A DNA stretch of 64,000 nucleotides from Trichoplax adhaerens (GCF_000150275.1 NW_002060968.1:43797-107796), one strand, 5' to 3'; shown: positions 23,685 to 42,800, counted from the stretch's first letter. Numbers and translations: made by a program. Notes: generated from the sequence alone by a model not told the origin.

Positions 23685-24470
23685 AAGTCAAGACTGCACA
23701 TTGAAGGTATCTATTCTGTGGAACAGAAATGTGTGAAATAAATGTCGCCCCTTATAGTATAGTGTCAAGATTTTCTACGCCATCTCCTTTACATCTTCTG
23801 ATACACTGCGCGATGAGTGGGCTGCGCTTTCTTCGCAGAGGCTACAGTGTACAGTCACGAACTTCTACAGTGTACTGTACTGTACAGACACCAGACAAGT
23901 ACAAGATGTACTGTACACTGTACAGTATTAGTAAAGACCCGCAGAGTACTGAAATTGTGGTCTCCAGTCCACCGTCCGAACATCCTGACATCGAAAACAC
24001 TTCATTGACTGTTTGTGGTCATTTCAGTACCCCTTTTGTTATTGACGTGGTTGGACTGTCCAGTGACGGAAAGTCAAGACTGCACAGCGCACAGTGCACA
24101 TTGAAGGTATCTATTTTGTAGAACAGAAATGTGTGAAATAAATGTCGCCCTTATAGTAGAGTGTCAGGATTTTCTACGCCATTTACTTTACATCTTCGGA
24201 TACACTGCGCGATAACTGGTCTGCGCTTTCTTCGCACAGGCTACAGTGTACAGTGTACAGTCACGCACTTCTACAGTGTACTGTACACAAGACAAGTACA
24301 AGATGTACTGTACTGTGTACAGCATTGGTAAAGACCGGGAGAGTACTGAAATTGTGGTCTCCTGTCCACCGTCCGAACGTCCTAACATCGAAAACATTTC
24401 ATTGACTGATTGTGGTCGTTTCAATACCGCTTTTGTTATTGACGTGGTTGAACTGTCCAGTGACGATTGT
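23685..24470. repeat. ~390 bp tandem duplication with GTAC palindromes, upstream of CHIC
   Basis: Copies 23685-24071 and 24072-24470 agree at roughly 88-90%, sharing for example AGAACAGAAATGTGTGAAAT, GTACAAGATGTACTGTA and CGTCCGAAC blocks. Each contains a cluster of TGTACTGTACA-type palindromes in which copy number differs. The plus-strand frame continues through the palindromes in both copies but is dominated by repeat-encoded residues, so I do not call it coding. The array ends about 380 bases before the CHIC start codon. Confidence 0.85.
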
Positions 24471-24851
24471 CAGCCAACGAGCCTCATACAGGTCGTCTGC
24501 GATGTGTCACCTATCGGTGTAGTCACTCGCCCGTGGCATCGTAGTCCAAGACAACACTGCTTTCTTCTTGCTTCTCTTTGAATTCTTTCTCTCTTTGCCA
24601 TTTTACTCTATTCCGTTGATTGAAATTTCTTATTTTCGGCCTTCTTTCCCTTGGATTAGACACTTCTCTCGGCGTTATTGCGTCGATCTGGCCAGTGGTG
24701 ATCAAGGTAAGCAACAACGTCTTGAAAGATTGATTGTTTCCATTGGCAAGGAGCGAGAGAACATTACGTCAGCAAAGGCTTGCAACTTACATTCATTGAA
24801 TTACAAGCGTTGACAATTTCCTTGATTGGCGGTCCATGATTGCTCGCAATC

Positions 24852-29267
<4,416 letters not shown>

Positions 29268-31538
29268 GTCATATTTTGATGCAAGTACTTAATTTTCTAT
29301 TTATGGTATGTTTAATAACGGTAATATAATATTACTATAATACTTATCATGATTTTATCATCTCCAATCTTGGAAAATGTCATACTAAATCCTTCAAGAA
29401 GTTGCATTTATAGTATTTACAAAATTAGATAATTTCATATTATTGTTCGAAAACGTGGATCGTATCTTTAAGCCTAACTTCTAATTGTGTATCATATCTG
29501 TAACATAGAAATCAAATTTAAAACATCGCACCTATTACGTAACATATTTGATACAATTCTCGATTCTTGACAACATTTTAGAGCACAGTTTGCACTAAAA
29601 GTGCAAGTTAATTTAATTTATTATTGCCTACCCTATATTGAAATTCATCGCATATTATTTCGAGATTAAAACTGGGACTATTACAATACATAGGTAATCA
29701 GAAAATGCACGCTGTAAAATATCCCCTGAAATCTTTATACTATATTATCGTTATTTTCTTGACTATAATTTATCAGCACATCTAGTCTACTATCCTTAAT
29801 TACTGAAATGCCTTCGCACAATTGTGTCATGTCATATAAGTTACTTTATATAAGATTGATATTCTAACGCGGTTCAAATTTAACTATATCATGTAAAATA
29901 TTTTACTAAAAGGAATGAATTGTATCGTTTTGTCCCATAATTAGGAAAGTTTATAATCCAATTTATAGCCTGATTTAAAGACAGATTACCATAATCACAC
30001 TTTGCGTCATATCTGCGTTCTTATTGTCGTTGTGATTCTACTATTAGAACATTTCATCTACTCGTATATCTATGTATTATTTCTGATTTATTCATTGCCA
30101 TATTCTATGAAACTGTCTGAAAATTAATAAACATATTAGAAAGAGCGGTGATCAATTTTTATTCTGTATCGATGGATTCTATGTCTAGTTTCTGATGCAG
30201 TTACCTTTTTTCGCCATCTTTGCCTTCATCTAAAAATAAGCTACTATAATATTAATGAAAATAAACGTATATCACTGGAAAAGCTACCCATGCATTGCTT
30301 GTGACGAGGTAGATCAAAATCTTATGCTTTATGTACAACAATGGCCTAAATTTGAGCATATGCTCTAAAGGTGTTCGCTCCAATAAAATTAACTGACCAA
30401 ACCAATGTAGGTATTTCCGTTACCAGTTATAAAGATTCTATAAAGCTATTTTCTCGCATATATTTTGATGCAAGGGAAAACTATCAAGAGAAATACGTAC
30501 TTTATCGGTATCAGGAATAAGGAAATGATGATTTATATATTTGGAGTTAGGTAACGGTTAATAAATGCTCTATTAAAACAAAATTATACTTGCCTATAAA
30601 ATTAGCTGTACAGTAGTGTCAAGGCAGAATGTTCCTACATTTACAGACACTTACACGATTGATTTGTTCCCGTCAACTATTGAAAAATTCCTTTATTTAA
30701 TTGTTGCATATTTTAAATACCATAATAAAATTTGATGTATACGCGTATACAGAAAGAGTTTATTAATATCATCCCGCAATTAAGCTTTAATTTATTTAAA
30801 ATAAACTTGCTTTCATGTTATAATATCATTGCGGTATTCAAATTATTATCGCAAGTATTGCAAACTTCATGTAAAAGTTGGAAGACCACACAGAACACGA
30901 AATTACCAATGACAAATCGTTCAGGACGACAAATAGTATATAAACTTAATGCTCAGTCAATTTACAGCAGCCAGCGTTGTAATTATAATGTTCTAGGGTT
31001 AATGTGATATTTTACGGGATATTAAGTTTATAAATCAATTAATATCACTCTCAAGATAACAGAATGCTGTATTATCATATTAACTAATCCTGACACCAAA
31101 CAAAAATCAATCCTATAGAATACTATGTAAAGTATTTACTCAGTATAGTAGACTGACGTAAAAGTACTTTGTCTAAAAATTGGATGAATACATTTCATTT
31201 TCTGTCCGTAAATTATCACAACAACAAAACTATTAACTACGCGATCAGCCAGAAAAATCCAATCTTAATGTGTTCCTTTAATGAAAATATAATCATGTAA
31301 TAAAAATTCCTGACAGTCCAACAACTATACCAAAAATTGAATAATTAAATCCATATTGAGAAGTGGTTACATATAATTGTACTAACATAAAAAAGGGATT
31401 CAATGAATTTTTTAGTTAAAGATGCTTAACAGGAAAACTTTTACAAATACATGTGCATGAATCTCCGCCAAATCGAAAGTATTATTGAAATAAATATGAA
31501 ACTGGATTGTTACAGAACAAAGAATTTCCAATGGGCAA
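29268..31538. other. Convergent intergenic region
   Basis: This lies between the 3' ends of the CHIC gene (plus) and the myotubularin gene (minus). It should contain both 3' UTRs. A 91-codon plus-strand frame at 30732-31007 lacks motifs and is probably chance. No repeat or RNA gene was recognised. Confidence 0.45.
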
Positions 31539-34500
31539 TTATACACGAGTTTGATTGAATAGCTTTGAATGATTCGAACGAACAGAGCCATCCATCTCCT
31601 GTTTTACAGCAGCAATCTTTTCCATAAGCTGGTTGTATTCACGTCCAATTGGAAATAATAACGGCAGATAGTTACAAATACAATACAAAAATAATCATTA
31701 CTATACGAAGGTATATAAAGCCATTCGATAAACTTAAGAATTGCATGATGTGTAAATACTTGCACATGATATAAACGTATACGAGTAGTTCTTTACCTTA
31801 TTGCAAGCATGTTCTACAGATTTGTAATGATTATGCTCAGATTCCTAAACATAGACAATTAATATCAACAATCGAAGAATGGCTTCATCATGATCAGATA
31901 GCATAATGCTACCGATCAAAAGCAACATTATACCTGTCGCCTTGTTCGCGGATTCCATCGTAGGTAATACGATGACCAAAGACTGATGTAACGAAGGCTA
32001 GCATTTGGATATATTACCTATTAATACGTAAAGACAAAATTAGTTTGGAGTCGTTTTATCCACATACCTAAAACCTTCACATCATTCTAATATATGCCAT
32101 AACTTACATGCTCATGTCTTGTATACTGAACATTTTTATAGTCTTCAACCTATAGGACGACAAAAAAATATAACTCATTTATTAATCAATAATATTACAA
32201 AAATTTAGTATCAAAATAGAATCTACGTACATTTAGATTAATATAATCCCATAGAGAAAATGTTTTAGTCTTCAAATTCTACAAAAGTAAACCATTACGT
32301 TTGACTTCTTAGTAACAACATACTATCAAAGTTAGAATCCCTGGACAATTTTAGCTTACATGCTCTTCTCTAACTCTTTCACAATCGTACAAGAAAGTGC
32401 CAAATAAGCAACTGCAAGTTATAATGAAAGTAGGATTAATAAGGATATTCAATATCGAATAATTAATTGCCTTATTAGTATTACAACCTATATAAATGGT
32501 CCAAAATAGCTATAAGAAGACGTTCATTGAATTCAAATGCGCACGGAAACTAAAATGTAGCATAACAATAACAGTCGAGGGTGAAAAACTAACGCATATA
32601 CCGTCATTGAAGCATAGCATAACTTAAAGTCAGACCAATTCATTGTAATGTCAATATCCTCAATTTCTAACCTGCTGTAACACCTGCCAAACACAGTCCA
32701 TAAATTGAAGAAAGACCGGTGAGCGTTCGCTATCGTTTGGCTTATTTTCACCGTGACCAATACGCTATTATAAATTAAATCGTATTTAAGTACGCATTAA
32801 CCTTGAAGCCATTACAGCATTAATGACGGTACCTGTGCAAATTTATGACCAAAACTTAGCCACTCTTTTTCAATTAGAACCTAGACATAAATTATTCATA
32901 ACAACCTGTGTGAGACAATTATACTTGTAATAATTATACTAACATCACTGCATCGTAGTAGCACATGTTATGGTCAATAAAGTGATGCAATAGGCATTAT
33001 TACTTTGAATCTATTACCTGAAAACCATTGATAGTTCTATATTCGGGGTCTAACAGTAGCATGCTAAGACCGGTCAACTGAAAGAAAGCATACGAAAGAT
33101 TTTATTAGAAAAATTGACTGCAATTTTGATTAAAAAAGTACTAGTAAGCATATTACTTATTTACCTGTGCCGTTCTATCCCAGCCATCACTACAGTGTAC
33201 GATTACAGAATGGTAACGTCTCTCGACCAAATCAACGATGAAAATAGCTCCAGCAAGAACCAACTAAAATGTTAACAGAGTGAATAATTACATACACCAC
33301 TGTTAATGTGAATGAACTTCAGTGCTAGAACATCCAAAACTATGTTGCAAATTATGCTGTATCTACCTTGATGTGTTCCAACCACTTTGTTGATTCTAAA
33401 TTAGCATACCAATGCACATCGTCAATTGCGTAGCATACATCGCGTAATTTATTCATACTAAATGGAAAATGCAAAAGTAATAATTTATAACTTTAGGTAA
33501 AACTCTCCGAGTCTCAGCCAGGCAGCATTTTAGACATTGAATAATAAATTGTTTTACCTATCTCTCATTACATGGATATTTTCTATATCTAAGAACTCCA
33601 ATTCCATATTTGTATATTTTTCATTAGCTTCAAAACCTCCACCTTTAAGCTAAATATTAATATTACCATTATTATCTAACCTAGTATTTAATAGCCCGTA
33701 CTAATTTGATGATGTAATACGCACATCTAATTTTTTGCATACCTTATTTGCGACAGCATTCTTCTTTGGTCTTGCATCGACTACGTAAATCTTTTGATCA
33801 CTATTAGCCTCCCAGATGAGCTGAAGAATAATACAAAAAAGGCAATTTTATGATACTGTTAATCCTGAACCATTTCAGTGTACCCGCTACGAACTTAAAA
33901 GAGGAAATTTCAATATATACCCTAAAATAATTCTTATCTTCCTCACTAGGCTTATCTATCAAACCACTTGTCGGTTGACTACATCTAAGAATTACTGGCG
34001 GATGTTCAGGATGCACCCATGTTAACACCTATATAGCCAAATATAGCAAAGATTAGCTCAATAGTCAATTTAATACGAAGCAAATTCGATAGAATAAGTA
34101 TAGTTTACAGGCAATCGATTCCTAGTACGGTGCTCCGCCACACTTTTAAGATTTTCTTCATTTGCCGCATCAGGAACTACAAGCTAAGGAAGATGAAATA
34201 ATTTATTGTCAAAACATCAAGTGGTTGCAAATTTGTTAGCCCTTTGTACATACTACAATATATTAGAACAAACTACAGTATACTACTTAGACCATCTAGA
34301 GCGAACAAACCAGAGAGGGATATGAAGAGCAGAATTTATAATCATTATTGATATCAGTGGTTTTCCATAAGCCACGACGAGTCTGTTAAAAGATTCAGAT
34401 ATCATGTTTATTCTATTTCAACATTTAAGGCTAAAGTATCACACTTGATTTAAACACGTACCATTCTTTTATATTCTACTTGTGGGTCGAATATTTTCCA

Positions 34501-37372
34501 TCCGGTACTTTCAAAATCGGGATAGTTTCCTTTAAATTTATAGGCAAAAAATTCCTAGGCGTGCCATGTGATGATCATTATAGTTTATTTTAGTTCAGTG
34601 GATAGAAAGGGTAGTAGGTCAATTGGGTACTTACATCTTTACGAGTCACGGGAAATGCATTAATCTATAAAGACCGTTTATTAAATAATACCAATATGCC
34701 CTTAGTTTGAGTAAACGGAATGCGTAGTAAAAGCAAGCTGTCGTTGTCAACATGCGGACAGCTATATCGAGAAAGTACTTCAATATACTAAAAGTAGACC
34801 AATCTGTCGATGTCAATACTAACCATAAGTGCGCTGTAGACAAGTCGACGTGAAGTAGCTTCTGCCTTGTGGGAAAATCGCAACACTCGCAAATCCTACA
34901 ATTAATATTATCGTTATCAATTGATAATACGGTATGATTCTTTGGAGGTCGTTATTACATTTTCCTGCCAGAATAATTATGTATTATTTATAATACATAC
35001 CTTACATACGATATCCAAATTATAAGAATTTTCGCGATTCTTTGTATAACTAACTTTCTTTACTTCTGCTATACAGCCCAAAGGAACTAAAAAATTGTGT
35101 TGAGCTAACGATGGTATAAATCTTGCCATCTATTATATATAGAATGGATAAGATGAAAAATTGGATGAATATTGGTGCCAATAATTCCGTAACATCATGC
35201 TTTATATTACACAAGTACAGTAAATTTATTAGAATTATCAATTACTACGTCTAAAATATGATTCTTTATAACAGAATGACTTGCATGAATGGCCATTTTT
35301 GCAAAATGATCCTTGATTCATTATATGTTACGAAGGAGTATCGATATCACTTGAAATATCGCAGAAAATGCAAACTAATACCCTGAGAACTAAGCGATAT
35401 AGCCACCTGATGTAAGAAAAATTTTAATACTATGCAAATGGTTTGCACGATAATCAAGCAGACTACAGTTTACAAGAAAACTAAAGCATGTACAGTAACT
35501 AATATTTATGAATAACAGTACTGCAAAATGACTAGAACTAATACTGTCCGTTATCTTGCCATGCGATCGTACTGTTAGATACAAATATTTAAGAATAACA
35601 GTATTGCAAAATGATTAGAACTAATACTGTCAGTTACCTTGCCATGCCCCAGCATACTGTTTGTTACAAATGTGGATAATTAACCCCGACGTCTAATTGC
35701 TTATAAAAGTAGCTAGAACGCTGTAATTACAATCACACTGATGATATACAAGGGAAACGAGTTGAAGTTATTGTCAAATTAATTCATTTTCTCTTTCAAT
35801 TTACTGACTACTTTTAATGATGATTTATGACGATAGAATGGGAATGACAGAATTTTAATAGGTACATCGACAGTAAAATTTGAAGCCCCTTTATTATCAT
35901 ATAGGACATGCTGAAATCGATGATATGTTGGAGTGAAATATTGTAGAACTTACCCCTTCATCTGCGCTGGTACATTTAAAGAATAATTTGTAGTTAGTAA
36001 CGATAACATCGCCTTTCAGCCGACCAGCATAAGGGCATAAATAAGTCACGTCGCTCACTATCGAAAAAGAAAGCATACCATGATTACAACTTGGATATCC
36101 ATAAATCACGATAAATATAAGTTAATACCTATATCTGGATGATACATCGATAGTATAATCTACAGCTCCTCATATAACTCCTTTATAACGTTATTACAAG
36201 GAGTTTTAGACTGTTATAGTACTAAGTAATGCTTAATTCTACCCTATTGCAACTCCAACTGCGTTCCTAGTACAGTATAGCTGTAGAGTCAATTAACGAT
36301 AGACTGTAGGTACATAAGCTTCGACTATGACTAAATCATGAAAACAGTATAATATGTAAAGCAGCGAATAGTATATTATCAAACCATGAGCTTTGACTTC
36401 TTCTCCTTTCAAAAGCCACATTGCATCCGTTTTATCGAGATCAATGTCCTTAAAATATTCCTACATTAGGAGTAAAAAAATTCAGTGACTGCAGTCGCGC
36501 ACTAGTCAGCAAGATCCTCATCATTGCAAATCATTTTATCATCATCTCTCTTTCTGGCTGTAATACGCCAATTTTAATATTTTAATATAGCGTTTTGAAT
36601 CTCTATTATATGCATACTATTCACTAAGAAGTTTATGTCAAGGTACCACGAGTAAACTATTATCATTGCATGAAAACAACAAAATCAATCGTCCCACTAC
36701 ATGATTTATGATCGGCCTTGTCGTCTAAGATAGGCGAGACGTTACCATGGGCGTTTTTATTTCATATGGAATCCGTTATTACGTTAAGAAAGAAGGTTAA
36801 TAACCCACATAGAATTGATTTTCAATCCATAATTAAAAACGGAATTAGACTGCAGGATAAGCGATCCCTACATTAACAAGCCTCGGATTAGAGAGCAGAG
36901 TGGACGATATTGTTTGATTGAAAATAGCTTGACTGCAGTAGTGCATGCCTCCATAACGTTGTCAAAACGTGCATGTCCAGAATAGTTCTATCTCAATATA
37001 CGATTGATTTGATGCTGTAATCAACCTATCGATGCTATATCGTTATGGTTGAAGAGTAATTTTGATCGAGTCAATCTTTCTTCTCCTTTCCCTCCCTCTC
37101 CACTAAAACAGAAAAGAAATCATAGGAATATTTACCATCACTGGAAATTTGGATATTTTACCACTACTTTCTCCTTCTCGAGTAGGCGATGATGTCATTT
37201 CCTTCTCATCACTTCTCTTACTAGAAGTACTATCACCATTGGTAGTAGTTTCCAAAGGTGCTGCAGAAGTTCCACTAGCACTAGCAGCCGCAGTAGCAAC
37301 AGTAACCGCTTGAACACTTGCCGTCACTTGATTGGCGATAATTTCACCAGCACTTGATCTTCTCGACGCCAT
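31539..37372 (-). CDS. MTMR2: Myotubularin-related phosphatase, MTM1/MTMR1/MTMR2 type
   Basis: Twenty-four exons on the minus strand join in phase to 660 aa: 37136-37372, 36385-36460, 35954-36057, 35001-35129, 34824-34895, 34635-34664, 34462-34554, 34311-34382, 34109-34183, 33921-34028, 33743-33820, 33558-33649, 33367-33457, 33165-33263, 33018-33077, 32833-32880, 32672-32764, 32488-32549, 32360-32411, 32231-32278, 32108-32149, 31934-32017, 31797-31844, 31539-31628. The enzyme removes the 3-phosphate from PI3P and PI(3,5)P2 on endosomes. A low-complexity Ala/Ser/Thr N-terminus is followed by the PH-GRAM domain ([19 protein letters not shown]). The catalytic domain keeps the active CX5R loop HCSDGWDRT (Cys443, Arg449), so it is not one of the dead paralogues. 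The C-terminus has a short helical stretch. Human MTMR2 has 643 residues. Confidence 0.93.
35501..35672. repeat. 83 bp tandem duplication in myotubularin intron 3
   Basis: Copies begin at 35501 and 35584 and share AATATTTA-GAATAACAGTA, GAACTAATACTGTC and CTTGCCATGC with few differences. The repeat is intronic and non-coding. Confidence 0.85.
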
Positions 37373-37875
37373 ATTTCTTTGTATCCGTTTTCGATGCCTC
37401 TAACTTGGATTCAATTTCTACCCTATCTAGTTTGAATATTATCCAAGACAATAACTCATTACAATGACAACATCATTCAGCCATAATTTGATCGCTCATG
37501 GACTAGATTAACTTACCAATAAAAGGAAAGAAGCCAAAAATAGTGGAAGAGAAATGGCGAGAAAAGATGGAGGTCGGCGATTCGATTTGGCCTAGCAAAT
37601 GTTTCGATTATGAAAATAAAGGGAATTGACCAGGAACTCCAGCAAGGACTAGTAGCTAGTGGTAGGTCTCGACGTCTTAGCCACAAGTTAATAAGATTAC
37701 TATAGGCTACACTTGAGTGTCTGAGACACAATACTCTCGTATGTTGACGACAACAAGCTTTTGATACAGCACGTCATTGTGCAGCTGCGCAGTGGGTACA
37801 GGTCTGAACCGGAAGTTTTCTCTTATAGCTCGACAAGGAACTACAAATTAACCAAAAATGACGTGTACTCCTCTT
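37373..37875. other. Probable promoter region of the myotubularin gene
   Basis: These bases lie just upstream of the minus-strand start codon and before the minisatellite. Short frames on both strands show no motifs. No distinct regulatory element was recognised. Confidence 0.4.
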
Positions 37876-39038
37876 GGCCATCCAATCAATACAGCACTAT
37901 AGAAATCATGGCAAGTCACATCCACTCAAATACAGTACTATAGAAATCACGGGAAGAACATGCAAGTTACTACGGTAATTTGCGAAATTCATCAAATACT
38001 GTCAAAATGCAATTATAAGTACAGTATGTATATTTATATATAGGTTAACATATATATATATATATATATATACTGTATATTTGGTCATCCACTCAATACA
38101 GTACTATAGACATCATGGGAAGAACATACAAGTCACATCCACTCAAATACAGTACTATAGAAATCACGGGAAGAACATGCAAGTTACTACGGTAATTTAC
38201 GAAATTCATCAAATACTGTCAAAATGCAATTATAAGTACAGTATGTATATATATATATATTTGGTCATCCACTCAATACAGTACTATAGAAATCATGGCA
38301 AGAACATGCAAGTTACTACGGTAATTTGCGAAATTCATCAAATACTGTCAAAATGCAATTATAAGTACAGTATGTATATTTATATACATATATATATATA
38401 TTTGGTCATCCACTCAATACAGTACTATAGAAATCATGGCAAGAACATGCAAGTCACATCCACTCAAATACAGTACTATAGAAATCACGGGAAGAACATG
38501 CAGTTACTACGGTAATTCGCGAAGTTCATCAAATACTGTCAAAATGCAATTATAAGTACAGTATGTATATTTATATACATTGTCATCCACTCAATACAGC
38601 ACTATAGTAATCATGGGAAGAACAGGCAAGTTACATCCACTCAAATGTAGTACTATAGAAATCACAGGAAGGACATGCAAGTTACTACCGTAATTAGCGA
38701 AATTCATCGAATAGTGTCAAAATGTAATTATAAGTACTGTACAAGTGGACTGTACAGTATATATATTTATACATATTATATATATATACTTGGTCATCCA
38801 CTCTTTACAGTCCTATAGAAATCACGGGAAGAACATGCAAGTTACCTCGGTAATTTGTGAAATCCATCAATTAGTATTAAAATGCAACCGTAAGTACAGT
38901 ATATATGTTATATATACTTGGCCATCCACTCAAATACAGTGCTATAGAAATCACGGGAAGAACATGCAAGTTATTACGGTAATTTGCGAAATTCATCAAA
39001 TACTGTCAAAATGCAATTATAAGTACAGTATGTGCATT

Positions 39039-39072
<34 letters not shown>

Positions 39073-39395
39073 CTTGGTCATTCACTCAATACAGTACTAT
39101 AGAAATCACGGGAAGAACATGCAAGTTACTACGGTAATTTGCGAAATCCATCAAATAGTCTTAAAATGCAACCGTAAGTACATCATATATATATTTATAT
39201 ATATATACCGTAACATATATATACTTGGCTATCCACTCAAATACAGTACTATAGAAATCACGGGAAGAACATACAAGTTACCACGGCAATTTGTGAAATT
39301 CATCAAACAGCGTCAAAATGCAATCATAATACAGTACTATAGAAATCATGGCCATCCACACAATACAGTACTATATAAATCACGTCAACAAGTTA
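37876..39395. repeat. Minisatellite with AT-rich microsatellite segments
   Basis: About fourteen copies of a core containing ACAGTACTATAGAAATCA and GGGAAGAACATGCAAGTTAC fill this region. The repeating unit is either short (~53 bp, core only) or long (~130-160 bp). The long unit adds AAATACTGTCAAAATGCAA, ATAAGTACAGTATGTATA, a variable TATA run, and GGTCATCCACTCA. Short and long forms alternate, which points to higher-order duplication. Open frames through it are a by-product of the period. Confidence 0.95.
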
Positions 39396-39884
39396 CATAA
39401 CGTATTTTGATATTTTAATTAATATAATATGAGATTAGTAAATAAGTGTTACGTAAATATCTGATATAGTATATTACAAAATAAGTTAAAATGCAGATCA
39501 TATTACACCTGATAGCCTTCATATTATATTCGAAACATTCTTTCAGGATATAGTAAGTACGCAACGGATTCAAATTGAACTCCGGTAATCGATTAAAAAT
39601 TAATAACTATTTATTCATAAGCGACTGAAAGCACTGATATTTTCTCTGCATTATTTTACCTCCAAAATCTTTATTTTCGTTTTCACGTTCAACAACGACT
39701 TTTCACGAAGCTCTGTTATATTAGTCAATTTAATACTTGCTAATATGATTCATGACTAATCTAAACTATAAATTTAGATATTGACCTTGTAAATTGTTGC
39801 GATATAATTAAATAATACTGGATGTGACTAGTTTTTCATTAACATGTTTTTTCTGCTATTTCGCCCTTTTACAGATCGTATGGT
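39396..39884. other. Spacer 3' of the ROCO gene
   Basis: AT-rich DNA between the minisatellite and the last exon of the ROCO gene, probably including its 3' UTR. Nothing else is recognisable. Confidence 0.4.
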
Positions 39885-42800
39885 CTAGTCATAAATATTG
39901 ATAGGTGACACCTGTGAAGGACTTCTCTCCTTCCAATAATTTAGCATGCTGGCAGATATGGGTAAATAAATATTTGAATTTTCATATTGTTGTCTAAGAT
40001 ATTCAATATCGCTATCAGAAAGATCTAAATCCTTTACTAATCGAATCCATTCATCTCCAATAGTCAATTATAACAACTAAGCATTTTTATAACCATATTT
40101 TTCGAATGCTCTTTAATTGAATTAAAATTTGAACAGATATATCACTTGAGGTTGAATTTTTCCTCTACAGGACATTCTTTGCAAGATTATTTTATTACAC
40201 TAATGGGTGCTAGAATCTTTGATAAGCTGAAACATCAATGTAGCTTGTGGCAACTTAGTATGCTACTTGTTAATAACACCCTTTATCAAAATAACTATAC
40301 AGCGTACGTATGTCATATATTATATATAGTCGGATGATATAGTTATCATTTGGTTATAAGATTTTCTAACTAAATAATTTTAGACAAAATTCATGTAATT
40401 AACTATGCATGGCTACTTGAGATCCCTCACTTGCATTTGCATAATCTTTTATTTTTGCTTCGATTTGATCTGCCAAAGTATTGATATTCATCTTGCGTAT
40501 TACCGAAACTACTTTAAAAATATCAGGTTTAGAACCAGCTTTTTCTTTCCACAACAATAGAGCTCGAATCGTCTTTTCGAAAGGAGTATGAAACTCAGGA
40601 TTCAATCTAATTTCATCTATTTCTTGGATCGTTAAGCCCAATAACATTTCCAAACGGAATAATCTATCTTGATTAAGTTCAGCAGCTATGATATTGAAGC
40701 ATAAGTCAAACATTCCTAAGTTAAAATAAAGTTGACAACATTAAGAAATTTTGCTCTTCAACGATTCAAGTTTGTAATATGATCTAAAATGAGTGAAACA
40801 TTAGCCATAATGTTTCAACAATTTCATTTCATGATGATTTTAACTTTAACTCACAAGGTAGACTGTAACGCAATGGTTATTTTTGTTGTAACTAATACTG
40901 TCTATTAGTATACATAGTTTCATAATTTAATGCAATAACTCGCTTTAAATATAGTTAAATCAAATGACTAGAAACAGTGTCTTTTTAGCCATCGTTTTTG
41001 GCTGGAAAATTATGACATATTATTTTACTTGTATATTGCAGTTACTATTAAAAGAAAAGGTAGTGTAATATATTCTCAGTTAATTTTTAAAAATGCCAGT
41101 GAATATATTACCTTGTCTGCTAGACGTTAGCGCCGTTTGATGCTCTTCTTGGAATTGTTGTGATTGATCTTGATTATGAAAAATATCATTAACTAAATGC
41201 TTTCAATATTCATGACAGTAATTTTGAATAAATAGAAGCTACGCGATCAAAATTTGATCTGACGTTCGCCAATAACTTATCTTTGTACAGTGAATTGTTT
41301 CAGTTAATCAATAATAGAATTATCATCTGCCATTTTGGGGCTAATTAGTCTTGTTCTAGCTTCATATATACATTATACATTATTTACTGTGGGATTTGCT
41401 TATTAAAACAACTAGAATTTAAGATATACGAATATACTGTGAAATAAAGAATGGGTATACCATACACATTGAATGGCTATTTATGATCGGAAACCCAAAG
41501 ATTTAATATAGATGCTATTTAACATAAGTTTACGTTGCTATGATTACATATTTTGTAAGTATGAAATCTTTTTAAAACCTAAATTTAAATCTTCATAGAC
41601 ATTTTATGTAATTAAAGTAATTTTATGAAAGAAATTCTTCTATTTGGACGCTTTTATATTATAAACTCGTTTGCAGTATAAAGAATTTAAAAATTAAGAT
41701 AAATAAAACGAATTAATTTTAACTCGAAACTTTATCCTACCTGGTAATTTCTCCTGCTCAAAAATCTGCCACTCACGTACTGATTTCGATTGAAAGTAGA
41801 TACAACACGCTGAACACTTGATAGCATCCGTCTTGCCGATTAAATGAGTAATCACTTTTGTTAACTTTTTACAAGCAGAGCACTTTACGTAAAATCGATA
41901 TTTAGAAGATTTCAACTTTGGCATCCTGTCACTGACCACCTCTTTTAGCTTTTTCTTTATCATTATATGCGGTTTAATGTCGTAAATAAAACGTTTAACA
42001 TTTTCCGCAACATCCTTGATTAAATCTTCCGCCGGGATCTTATAGCAAAATTGCAGGCCAATATAACAATCTATTTTCTTGATAATAATCTCACATGGAT
42101 AATCTACTAAGTGATATTTTGCACATCGATGATAAATTTCTACTTGCGGATTGCTCCATATTTTTAAACATGCGGATAAATGGCAATGAAATATTCCCAT
42201 CGGTATGTAAGACACTGAATCATATCCAATATATAACCAATCTGATTGGTAATAATCTGCCAGCTCTAGCTCAGTCGATGAACGTAGTAAATACGGTACA
42301 AAGTATTGACGTTCAGCCGTATTTCTATCATCGCAATTTTCACTCTCAATCTTACAGATGATGTGATAACTTTCCATTAATTGTAAAATAAACTCTTTCT
42401 CAGTTTTATTTAATTTAAATTCAGCTGTGGCGTAATTTAAACATAATTCTGGCATTTTACCAGTCTTATAAACCATTTCAAAGCAATCCTGTATTCCAGA
42501 ATTCATAAATTTGCTTGTTTTATCACCAATTTTAATAATTGATTGAAATATTCTGAGTAACCAGTCAAGATTGGTTACAATCATTCCATCTAATCCTTTC
42601 TTCTTACAAAATACGATTTCGCCTATATCACGTAAATAGAGTAGCATACTACGTAATGTTGCATCGTCTTCATACAATCCGCAGTCTGTAGCTAGCTGTT
42701 TGATTTCATCAAAGGTCATAATGTTACGTATCCTACGTGCAATATCACCGAAAGGAGATTCCGATATAGCTGCACCAGCTTTCCTAGATTTAAAGTCGGT

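Noticed and set aside
23729..24581. Plus-strand frames of 130 and 111 codons
   Set aside because: Frame continuity comes from the tandem duplication and palindromes. No family motif and no matching splice sites were found.
30732..31007. Plus-strand 91-codon frame between CHIC and the myotubularin gene
   Set aside because: No motif, no splice partners, and it lies where 3' UTRs are expected.
38081..39400. Three plus-strand open frames of 122-144 codons
   Set aside because: They are the minisatellite core translated repeatedly; the period happens to keep a frame open and encodes no domain.
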